From assembly GCA_947172415.1 (NCBI GenBank), contig OX359194.1, positions 5,022,001 through 5,086,000 of the forward strand: a DNA stretch of 64,000 bases. Reading direction: 5' to 3'. Under the pieces are notes generated by a model, which saw only the letters and a program-made list of their open reading frames with translations, was not told the DNA's origin and did no database searches. The stretch's first letter is position 1. Every line of letters starts with the position of its first letter. A program made the position numbers and the translations under genes. The DNA comes from Chondrosia reniformis (lineage: Eukaryota > Porifera > Demospongiae > Chondrillida > Chondrillidae). This document shows, piece by piece, positions 1-11,100 of this stretch.

Positions 1-1037
1 AACACCTCTCAGCATCACCTACAATATAATATACGTACATGTGCATGCATAGAGATGTAAGAAAATTAAACAATAAAACAAAAAGATATGCAAATTACAT
101 TGCATACTCATTTTGATATACGTATATATGAATAGAGAACTCTACTTTTATGTACGGATATATTATTGAATAAAAATCCCCAAAGGATCTGGAATCAATA
201 ACAACAGGTAGTACTTTCGAGAAAGCTGTCCACAACCTATGTATGTATTGTTTGACTATGTAATCAGCATTGTTATTCATATACCCAAAATAGGGAAATT
301 TATGTACATCTTATTATGCAAACACATCCCCAGCAGATAAGCTGCACTCCATAGATTTGTTAGTAAATGGGCCTGTTAATGAACGCCTTAGACAGAAATT
401 CCATACATATATGTGATATGCTGAGAAGGTGACAGAGCAAATGAATACTGACAGTCATAATGAAGTTGTAGTGGACATGAAGCGGACGGTGATGAATACA
501 TTTGGAGCAAAAAGGCTTGTCTCCATGTATAACTACCTTAAGGGTTAACCCGAGATCTGCATGAATGGATTTATTAAGGTGGACATAGTCCAATCCTTGC
601 AACATCAGTGCTTTTATTCCACCAACAGCTGATGATGCAGACCCCATTTTAAACAAAATTCATTTTTGTCCTATACCTGATGAACTATATGAAGGTATAA
701 TCATACTATATCTTGCTCCACTTGAAATGAGATATGTATGAGTTAGATATAGTGCACACTGTAAAACTTACTGTAATTCACTCTCATCAAAATACAGGGA
801 ATGAAAATGATAGCTATTACTTAATACATGCAGTGAAAGTAAAAAGAAGGTTTCTTAATAAATTGTGAATTTTAGCCATTACCAAATGAGATTTTACTAG
901 AAATCTACATATACGTACGTATATGTAAATGTATGGTAATTTGGCTATTTGTGATATCACACAAGAAATGAACTGTAAATTCTACTTAATACCTAATCAA
1001 AATAAGATGGATGAAACTACCCAAGGGTACAACTTAC
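1..1037. other. Unresolved left flank, possible 3' part of receptor copy 1
   Basis: No transmembrane exon or tail comparable to receptor copy 2 could be found here on the minus strand. One open stretch, about 398-547 on the minus strand, follows a weak acceptor (CCCTTAAG) and is in the right phase to follow the last recognised exon of copy 1. It would add about 48 residues and then a stop, giving a secreted product. It has no similarity to copy 2, so this is only a possibility. The rest is AT-rich with TACGTA-type words. Confidence 0.3.
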
Positions 1038-4000
1038 CAACAGTAGCTTCATGGATTTTCAATGCATTACTGTGTTTTGAATATCCTACATCGTTTCCTA
1101 ATCTTACAGTGACATTCTGTTCATCCCAAAATTCTAATGGCAAATTAAATGTTTTTAAGATAATATCACCCGAGTTGTCTTCAATGCTTGAGGTACTAAT
1201 TGAACTTCCATTAAAAAACAAATCAACCTTTGTTGGAATATCACATTTAGTTCTATTAATCTAAGAAAAAGAAAAAATCACTGAAATAGATCTATACTAA
1301 AAAGTTAAGCATGATATATCATATAATACATATAACAATTCACAAACGTACTTGTACTATTATTTCTATGTCTTTTCCTGAACAGTGTCTGGTCACATTT
1401 AAAAGTTCTGGAGGGTGCTCTGGAGCTGTAGATAGGTACGTACATGTATGTTAACATAGATTTATCCTTATTCTTACATCACACCATAATCATCATCATC
1501 ATCATAAAGGGATTTTACTGACAATTATGTTGGTTCCAATTAAAGTACTTATGTAAGTAGGGAAGAATACTATATTAGTCCATATAGAAGGCGGATTGCA
1601 TTTAAAGGCCAGGGGTCAGTGGGCTATTCGTAAATAGAGTCTAGGACCTTGAATTGACACACTGGGTTGGGGTGTGAATCAGTGGTGAGATGTAAACAGT
1701 TTATTCCCTGCCCTGCCAAAGTCCTAGGATGTCTTCTTCAAATAAAAGGTCATGAAGTGCGTTGTGAACAAGACTAAGAAAGTGGCTGCCATGGAGATAG
1801 GCACAGATAGCAAGAGAAGATGGAGTCAAATAGAGGAAGGCTTGAATTGAGGCCTGGTCAAAACTGACTGAAAAACATTGAGGTCTGGGCCATATACATG
1901 GCCCCATTTATGGGATAATGGAGGCTTAATTAAAAATTTATATTTTAAAAATTCGTTTTCTAAGAGCTGTATACGTACATAACATGAAATTATTGTAGCT
2001 TGCACTATATATGTACGTATGACTATGTACTCACCATTCTGTGGAGTTCTAAATACAACCTTTGGTGGGTGATATATTACATGCTTTCCACTAGTCATAT
2101 TTAACCCCTTAATAACAGCAGTTATAAAACACTCATTGTTGCAAGGCAGTCCAATAGAAGGATTGTCTGCAATATCTCTGTCCTTTATTACCTTAAGTAC
2201 ACAGAAAAAAACAGTCAAAAACAAATCATCAACATGATATCATATATAGCACTCACAGTCTGATTATTGCATACCACCGACACATCTTTTTTGTCGACAA
2301 TAAAATGTTTCATACTCTCAGGCTTAGACCAATTCACTGTACAATAAGCACAGCATTCACTTGTGCTGCAGACTGGGTTGCTTATATTCTTTTTTAGATC
2401 TGCCTTTACTAAATATAAAAAGGAAGTCAGTGAAACCCGAGTACATATATATCAAGACAAAGTGAAGAAGCTGATGCTGCACAGGCACTTTTCCTTACAC
2501 CTCCCTACTACATATATATACATATGTAAATGTATTGTCTGGAGGATAACAAACCATTAGTATTTCACTTTCGATTTATCTTCTAACACCCAGTACTTAT
2601 TGATGTGTCGTGCAAATGTACAGTCAACCATTAGTGATGAATGTACGTATATACGTACAGTACTAAAAGGTAAACTCATTGACCAGGGGTAGATTCTATG
2701 ACTCACCATTCAAACATTCCTGTGTCTCAGTCAGATTTCCAACGGATTGAAACAACTCTCTGGTAGTTTGATTAACCTCATCAACACTTTTTGTAAGAAC
2801 TGCAACCTTCCAAGAGTAGATTCCAATATTTTCCACTGATTTACTATAAGTGTGTGTGTGCATACTCAAATTTGGAGTCTCTATACATTGTCTATGCATG
2901 TCATATCTAAAGATACGATAATAAGTCGTGGGCCAATTTTCTTTTGGCAGGTAGTCAGAATCTGTCCAATTTAATGAGAATTCACAAGAATCTGGTCTCT
3001 CTGTGATAGTGATACCTCCAGGAGGGTTTGGCTTCCCTATACAACGCAAACACTTTCAAACCTAGTTTATGCAACAAAACATTAAACAAATAGGTGTATT
3101 ACACAATTCTGCATGTACTTCAAATATCACATTATCAACTCTATGAGCAATCATATATAGGGTTAGTATTTGTATACTTACATTTCAGAAGGACTCTGAT
3201 AGTAAAGGAGTCATTAGAATGAACATTGTTTGCAAACACTTGGTACATGCCCACAAACTGCTTAGCTGTGAGACCACTTGGGAACAGAAGGGAGTTTGAA
3301 GGAACAATGTATGGCTTTCCATTATGAAGCCATGCTACATTAGGTGGTGGCCCTCCAGAAATATTAAAAGGAACTTCAGTTGTACTACTAAGTTTTCCTT
3401 CCAAATCATATTCAAGATCAATGTCCAAATGATGATTGTCTATAAATGTAAAAAGGGTCTTTTGCTCAAACTACACCTATACAACATACGTATAATCATA
3501 TGGCTTATAGGAGTAACCAACCAGGGACTTAGGGATATGAAAAGCACATATGCATACACATCTAAAACTAAGATAAACTATACGTTCAGAAAACAATCTT
3601 TTAATATATGAAAATAGACAGTTGTTAAAGAGTCATGAATAATGTAAAACTACTTCCCTGGGTTAGGGTTGGTATGCACATGAAACTAAGGAAATAGATA
3701 AATATACAATAGACTAAAACACAACCCGTGACTTAGGCAAACCAGTGATGGCTCATGCATGCTACTATTAAAGGTTTAAAAACAAAGTGTCACTTATAAC
3801 CACATGAAAATACACATACACATAAACGTTTATGCATACATACCTATTTGTATCTCATTTTTAGGCATCACTGTACTTGATCTTGATATGGTAACTGGGG
3901 CTGTGAAAGGCACATTCATTTAGTAATATTGTAGGCAATTCTATAGGTTAATTATGGCATATGGCAATAAAGATCATGATTAAATTAATAAATATACATA

Positions 4001-6906
4001 AATTAATTAAAACTGAAGTAGTATAACTCTCATCACTTTACCACTATGTAATACATACTTACAAGGTAAAAATTTGATTATCAATTAGTCTATATGTGTA
4101 TAGTATAATAATCCACAACATTGATAACTTACCTTTAGGGTGCAACAAAGCAATACTTTCATTCCTGCTAAATCCATTCTGAGCAATACACTTGTAAACT
4201 CCATAGGCCTTTGCATCCTTTACTTTTACTTGAAGAACACTACCCTTGGCCATGATGGTGTAGGGTATTCCAGATTCATTTACTGGTGTCCCATCCTTTA
4301 ACCACACATAGGTGATGTTACTCCCTCTGGCAATACATGTGAAAAAGGTAACTTCATTCAGGTATACATACTGGTCCACTGGTCTAGTTCTCCACTCCAC
4401 TCCTTTAACTGGATCTAAAGTCGGATACATATGTTGTATTTAACACTAACGTACATGTACAATATGAGTGAATCCAGTAAAACTTATACAGGCAACAGAT
4501 ATAACCAACTTACAAGTTTCATTTCTTACAGTAACATGAAAAGTTACTGTCTTTATGTTGTTAAAATAAAAAGGACTGTGATCAGTACACTCATATACCC
4601 TACTGTTCTTCAAATTTGCTTTTGAAATTATTATTTCTGAGCCGTTATTTATTAGTAGATCATTATTTTGGGTCCAGCTCCATCCAGGAAGAAATTGTAT
4701 AGGTACGTCAGTCTCACAAGTCAGGTTTGCAGTTTCTCCCAAATATAATTCCACAGATGTGTCAATATTGTTTTTAAAGAGACCTGCAAATAAAATATAA
4801 AATTGCAGATAGAAAAGAATATACGTATATATAATAGAATAAGTATTTAAGAAGAATATAAGAATAAAGAATTATAAGAATAAGGATTTCTTCTAACTGC
4901 ACCGAAGTTATCTTTTGAAAGGATCTAAAGACGTTCTAAAAGTCGAAAGATGATCCTTTCAAAAGAACTAATTACTAAAGAATTATGAACTGGTACTGCT
5001 CAGCTGTTTTCTTGTATAGCAATACATACATAAGTAGATATACGATAGTGGGTATATGCAGTGCCATCAGTACCCACCTCCTACAGTAACATGTACCACT
5101 GGTGACACAGAGATGAAGGATCCATCATCTACCACACACTGATAACTCCCAGGGTACTTCACCAACATTTCTGTCTTATTCCAAAAGTTGCTCCAACTCT
5201 CATTCCACTTTGTGTCATTGTGTAACCAGTAGAGGCTGGGGTACCAACCACTGACAATACTTTCAATAGAAACTTCACAAGTTAGCAGATGATTCTCATA
5301 ATTAAGAAATTCTAAAGTTTGGATGTAAAGCATAGAAGGTAGAGTTGTAAACACAACTGGTTTACTGCGTCTGTAATAAGGGTTTCCATGTGAAGGACCT
5401 ACAAAAGACAATGGAAAAACAGATAAAAAAAACAAACCTACCACAACCTATGTATACATAGAGCTAAAGGAGATCTAAGGATTTCACTTGAGCATATACA
5501 GTGAAACCTCTGTATTGCCGAACCCTTGGGACCGGAAGAAAATTCCTTATTATATTTCCTCAGTTCAGAGGCTTCGTCATATTAATTTAATAATGTTACA
5601 TTGTACAGTAAATAAAAAATAAAAACAAACTAAAAGTATGTTTTTTGTTAAGAGTTCAGTACTTATAGGTCTGCTAGGATTACCTCATTTGTTCGAGGGT
5701 ATTGAGGAAGCTCAAAGAAAGCCATCTACTTGTGGTTCAACGAGAAAGTTGAAGATAGGAACTTTAAATTTGACTTATGCAAATTTTGTATTATGAAGTT
5801 ATAAATTGGTTTCATTACAATGGAACTACAAAACGTATTTCACAGGATCAAATCTCAGGTTTCAGAAGGCACAAAACCTATTTGAAACTTCTTGAACAGC
5901 CAGGTATCAAATTTCACTGGTTTCATGTTTTCAACAGCCCCCTTCTCCTAGTTTATACAAACGTTCATACCTTTTGAAACATGGCTGTTCAAAGAGTTTC
6001 AAATAGGTTTCGTGCCTTCTGAAACCTGAGATTTGATCCTGTGTTTGCAATACGGAATTTAGAGGTTTCTACAGTTCAGATGTGCTTATGTATTAAATTT
6101 AAGAGCAGGTTAGCTGGGACTACAAACTGTGCACGTAATAAAGAAGTTTCTGCAATTCGGAGAGTCCATTAAGAGAGGTTCCACTGTACATATCCCCAAC
6201 CCACTCATGTCTCCTGAGGAGCACAATGTGTGGGTGGGGTAAGAGTCCAGAGTCAAATGATGAAACATCACATGCAGCTTTAAGATCGCCTTCAGATCTT
6301 AAAGTCCACTATTTTTCATATATATTATCCATTCATTGTATCAGTATATGATGAGACAGGAGTTCTATTATTCATCACAGAAAGCTTTCTGAAGCTTTCC
6401 TTACACCAAACGAAATGACTTGGTAGGCTACCAGATACATACACTTTACACTACGCATGCTATCAAAGAGGCAGAAGTACAACTACACACATCTGTTCTT
6501 TGTGCCTAGGAAGCCATTCTCTCTTACTTTCTAAATTAAAATATCAATACATCTGTATAAATCAATAATATTTTAGTAAACTAAAATGTAAGGAAATAAA
6601 GTAAATTGCACTTAAAACAGTCAAACAGCTACTCACCACGGATTTCGCAGGCGGACGTGCCTCTCCAAATCAGTACTATCAAGAACACGGTCAGACACTT
6701 ACATGTGAATAGCCTAAAAAGGTAATATAAAGTTGTCAAACCATTAACACATGCAATTATCGTTATAGAACAGAGAGAGTCTGAATCTTAAAGGTTTTAA
6801 CTTGAAACGCTACTTTAGTAGACTAGCCATTTGTTTATTGATGCGGTGACTGACTCACAAAGTAGGAATACTAACTTGGATCAGATAACGTCACTTCTTA
6901 CCTCAT
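1038..6906 (-). CDS. Ig/fibronectin-III receptor-like protein, copy 1 (12 exons seen, 3' end unresolved)
   Basis: Exons in coding order: 6902-6906 (ATGAG), 6637-6713, 5078-5398, 4514-4783, 4133-4414, 3844-3900, 3182-3439, 2707-3036, 2257-2399, 2035-2191, 1352-1425, 1038-1260. All joins are GT-AG and phases close, giving about 732 residues. The start is an ATG only 5 nt before the first donor. The second exon gives a hydrophobic signal peptide (LTVFLIVLIW) with probable cleavage after SAC. Four Ig-like domains follow, with Cys-Trp-Cys patterns such as NLTCETD, WSWTQ, YECTDH and FFTCIARG, VWLKDG, YKCIAQN. Next come a short linker exon and FN3-type domains beginning KPNPPG, NPVCST and APEHPP. 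The arrangement resembles cell-surface adhesion or cytokine-type receptors. No membrane segment was found before the window edge, so a secreted form is possible. It is a mosaic paralogue of the gene at 47452-55014. Confidence 0.8.
4912..4972. repeat. Intronic inverted repeat kept in both receptor copies
   Basis: CTTTTGAAAGGATC and its exact inverse GATCCTTTCAAAAG, 14-nt arms, flank a loop of about 30 nt in the intron between the first and second Ig exons. The same hairpin is at 54306-54366 in receptor copy 2, with one change in the loop. It lies in a nearly identical intron, so shared descent or gene conversion explains its conservation. Confidence 0.7.
5509..6186. mobile_element. Pogo/Tigger-type non-autonomous element interrupted by another element
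   Basis: The left end reads CAGTGAAACCTCTGTATTGC. The inverse of the right end reads CAGTGGAACCTCTCTTAATG. Both are flanked by TA, the target duplication of Tc1/mariner/pogo elements. The interior has no transposase frame. A second element (5841-6043) is nested inside. The whole lies in the second intron of receptor copy 1. The family assignment rests on terminal sequence and TA flanks only. Confidence 0.6.
5841..6043. mobile_element. Foldback MITE with CACAGGATC ends, copy A
   Basis: The ends CACAGGATCAAATCTCAGGT and its inverse form terminal inverted repeats of about 60 nt, containing GAAACCTATTTGAAAC-like blocks on both sides. TTT stands next to both ends, a possible 3-bp target duplication. 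A second clear copy lies at 43889-44122 in the ABCG2-like gene, also flanked by TTT, and a more diverged one at about 42156-42335. No coding capacity. This copy is inserted in the pogo-like element at 5509-6186, so it is younger than that element. Confidence 0.75.
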
Positions 6907-7132
6907 CTAGGTAGATCAGATTGAATGAACCGAGAAAGGAGAAAATAATTTAGAATTCAGACTGTACTTATAACTACAAAGATAATTTGAATGGTCACTT
7001 TCTTTGGAACCGTTTCAATTTTCCTTGAAAATTTCTGGAAATTCCCTACATCGGACATTAGTAATGACTACAACAAACTCGTGTGGGATATTCGCGTGTC
7101 CAAGCTTAACGCGTATATATACGTAGGTTGAG
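6907..7132. promoter_or_regulatory. Short divergent promoter region
   Basis: About 226 bp separates the start codon of receptor copy 1 (minus) from that of the small gene at 7133 (plus). Such a gap must hold both 5' UTRs and core promoters, implying a shared bidirectional promoter. No individual element was identified with confidence. Confidence 0.5.
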
Positions 7133-7801
7133 ATGGCTACCAGTTATCCAGAAGTAACCAACCCAGATTTCCAGTTGGATTTTCCCAAAATAAAGGATGA
7201 CTTAATCAAAAATCCACTAAATATTGTTAGGGAGGACCTCGGTAAGTTCTATAGTAGGATTGCATGTGGGTCCAATGGTGACAGTGATATAGCTAGGTTA
7301 GATGTTCAATGATGAAGTTTAAGAGTACGTGCTAGAGAACCTACGTATATCACTATATCAGAAGGAATCCTTATATATCATCTAGATTCTATTAGGCAGA
7401 GTCATCATGTATTGTAATGATTGCGATGATATATTGTATTTTGTATACCATCCGAAAGTGATCATAATCTGTTATACTTTCTATTAGGAAGGGGCAGGGG
7501 AGTATTTGCACCGCACCCCCGAATGAATTCAGTTTTTAATAGCAAACAGTCTACATGAAGCTAGCTCTTGGTTGCTCCTCTAAATATAGCCCCCCATTGA
7601 TATTTTCTAAAGGAAGCTCTGATGTATACATATGCATATACGTATATATTTTTCTTTGTCTATATAGATATTACGGATGATGTTCTCAAGTGCTTAAAGA
7701 GTATTAAGGTTTTTATGGAATTAGAATCAACTGGTTATCAGTCAATTATGAACATTAAAGAAGAGAGTGAAAAATATAAACATTTATTGAGTGATTTATG
7801 A
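7133..7801 (+). CDS. Small 80-residue protein, two exons, unknown function
   Basis: Exons 7133-7241 and 7668-7801, donor GGTAAGT and acceptor TATATAG, with a split codon that restores GAT (Asp). The product begins MATSYPEVTN and ends KHLLSDL followed by TGA. It is acidic and lysine-rich with a predicted helical second half (DDVLKCLKSIKVFMELE). There is no signal peptide or membrane segment. I do not recognise the family. Support for it being a real gene is the consistent splice phase, a good ATG context (GAGATGG) and its head-to-head position with receptor copy 1. It could be a small subunit or adaptor of a larger complex, but nothing in the sequence says which. Confidence 0.6.
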
Positions 7802-8164
7802 GCTAAGAATCTTTTATATACAACTGGAATCAATGTATTACTTATATCTATGATGCAGTACAAGTTATATAGGATGATCCCTATAGCTATAGCTCCTAAC
7901 AGTATGCAGTAAAACTACTCAAGGGTGCATACAGAAGCTTGTGTTGTGGAGTGATACCTCTAAAGTGTTACTCTCTTCCTCCCAGTCAGAAAGGATAATT
8001 TCTCCCATAATTAGCACACCTATATAGCAGGTCCTAAGTAACTGCTTGTGTGCTGTTGTGCCAAAATCTATACATAAACTGCTCTAATGCATTGCACAGT
8101 TAATAGGTTATTTTAATATAAAAAATGTATTTGAAATAAATATTAACTCTTGTGACCTGATAAT
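7802..8164. other. Intergenic, convergent gene ends
   Basis: 3' flanks of the small gene (plus) and the SLC35E1-like gene (minus). AT-rich. AAATAAATATT near 8137 is the only poly(A)-like word noted. No gene seen. Confidence 0.5.
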
Positions 8165-11100
8165 TTAAACCAAAACCAGTAAGTCATCCCTTTGTAAAGT
8201 GTTCTGAACAAGCTTGCGTCCATGGGTTGATGACACCTTTTCTAAATGAGTAGGTAAAACACTTGTCTCCTGCAATCTTGCTTGAAATTTGATCTACAAT
8301 GAATACATTGTGATAATGAAATGGAATAGGAATTGGGAATGGCACTATGTAGTTTTCTCAGAAACCAAAACTCAGAGAAGGTCATATATTGTTGTACATA
8401 CAACACAGTACTACAGTACTTCCTCAGTTATCCGAACACCTTTGTAAACCACTTCACTGAAGTCTGTTCAGATAAGTGAATTAATCCGGATAAGTAAAAA
8501 GGCATTGTATAATACATGTACACTTGTATATAGATACAAAATCTTCAGGTTCTGCACAATGTTTAAAACGTTCCCTTTTGCTTATTCGCTGGTTTGCTCA
8601 TTTTCCGCTATATAATCCCTGCTTGTTCACACAAAACGAATCCAGATTATGTACTGTATGACTCGCCTATGACAGTGATGTCACAAATAAAATGGCCGAC
8701 TTTTCCCATCACCATTTGGATAATCGAGGGACGGATAACCAAGGAAGTACTGTATATATAGCAAGCAGACCCCCATGTTCGAGACATCTGAACACCGTCT
8801 CTGGATGCTCAAAAGTCTAGAGGTGAGCCATTCCAAAGATAACTTACTTTATTATAACAGAATACTCCAAGGGTTGCCAAAGCCATGCCAAACACATTTG
8901 CATACGTAACTGGGTTCTTTAGAAACATTATAGAGACAGCTATAATGACTATCCTTTTGGAAGAATTAGCTACCGAATAGCTAGTTGGAGTCATTAGAGA
9001 CAATACACTAAATGCAAACACTGACTGTCCACATTTGAGTATTCCACAAATGATCAAGAGCAGCACTACATTGCTGTAATTATATCCCTACACAGAAATG
9101 AGGACAAGAGAGGTGAATCAAGTACTGTATTTGTCCATATAGAGGCCGGGCTCAAATATAGGCAGGGGTCTCGTTTAGAGGCCGGGGCTCAAATAAAGGC
9201 AGGGGTCTCGTTTAGAGGCCGGGGCTCAAATAAAGGCAGGGGTCTCGTTTAGAGGCAGGGCTCAAATAAAGGCAGGGGTCTCGTTTAGAGGCCGGGCTCA
9301 AATAAAGGCAGGGGTCTCGTTTAGAGGCCAGGCTCAAATAAAGGCAGGGGTCTCGTTTAGAGGCCAGGGGTCAACTGGGCTATTCTTAGATAGAAGTGCG
9401 AACTGATTGAGTAAAAACCAACAGAGGGAAGTTCAGTAATGGATAGCTAGAGACTAGACATCATTTCACAATTATTATGGAAGCCATTTTATAATGATTT
9501 ACAACTGCAGTATTGAACTGTGATAATTTGAAAGTTGAAACTACAAATACCAATTTTATGGTATGTTAGAAGTTGTATGCAAACACAAGTAGACCTTAAC
9601 AAATAAATAGACTTACTCTTGAGTGTGTAGATGTTAGTGACCACAAATCGTCTATTAACCAGAATGGACTGAAGATGACCAAAGAGGCTGTAGTCACCAT
9701 CAGGAGACAGTAGAGGGGATGCATTTTCACCTCTGACAAAACCTGTAATCATAATTTATAAAGGCATGTACGTACATAGCACACAATTATGAATAATGTT
9801 AAGGGGTGTTAGTATTAAAGAGATGAATTGGCAGATTTCTCAAACAAAAATGACAGTACTGTGTACTGACATGTTATCTTAACAGGTGAAAGTATTTTCA
9901 TATACAGTACTAGTGTTCCACATCTAAACATCATTTTACTTTTAAAACGTTAATTTGCTTGAAAAAACAATAAATGCTGCTTTTTAACTATTTTTAGAAG
10001 TGAAACACTTTATGGTTGTTTGTAAATACGTATGTACGTGTCTAAAATGATTCAGTATATCCATATATGCATGCACATACGAATGTACATGGTATGTTAG
10101 GAAAATACAAAAATATACATGCTTATGGATGTGTATGTGTTAATGTATTACTTTCTTAGTGTATACATTCTGCCACGAGAAGAAAATGGTTGACAATAGG
10201 GCAGCAAGCAATCCAAATTTGTCAAACTGCACTTCTGTGACAGTAGCTACCAACACACCAGACACAATAGGCAAAAGGGAAAGGTACACCTAAATATACG
10301 ACAACAATACAACTTGTAAATATACGTATACTTATTTATGTACACATGTAAATTGAATGATTCCATCACAAAATGAAAGATTAGTAGAATTCATTCATCT
10401 ACTTAAACATAGAAAACATTAATTTTAAAGTAATCTGGTCAAATTACATATGCTGTCACTTTTGCTTGCTCAAATAGTTTGAGAAGTTTGACAAGTGACA
10501 GACGGATTATAGGATGATAAAAAATAAGAGTAAACCAAAGCACATCAAATAAAGGAATGGTTTACTTGTAAATCCAGATGTACATATTAACTAAGAGTTA
10601 CAATCCTGTGGCCCAAACTGTAAATGTAACCACTAAACTTTGTTGTTGATTTATGAGGGCGATAACTGATAATATTTAGAATAGGGCAGCCATGTTTTTT
10701 GGGGTCATCACTACCTGGAAAGCAGGGCTGCATGCAGAACTTGGGGGGGTGGGGAAGTGAAAATTTTCAAAATTTAGGGGTCAATGGTATAAGAGTGTTC
10801 TACTACACCAAGACAAGGTACCATCAAAGGTTAGCAATGGTATGACAAAATTGTGAGATAACAATGACATTAATACTCCTCACATACCAAGCAGTGCCAA
10901 TTGCAGTGCATAATTTACACATATACTGTACATATAGGTAACTGTATATGATATGGATTGAAACAAATCATTTTACAGTTATAAAGTTGTTCACTTAAAC
11001 AATGATTAGTACAGTCTACAACCATATTACATATGTATTAAACAAATATACACACATTGAAACAATTGATACATATGTTCAAATATGTACTAGTACAACT

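Noticed and set aside
530-660. Minus-strand stretch LMLQGLDYVHLNKSIHADL, like kinase subdomain VI
   Set aside because: The Arg of HRD is Ala, no downstream DFG or other kinase blocks follow, and no splice partners were found. Chance similarity or a fragment.
9147-9372. Regular repeats considered as a CRISPR array
   Set aside because: Units are contiguous without unique spacers and lie in an animal intron. The same holds for the other four tandem arrays.
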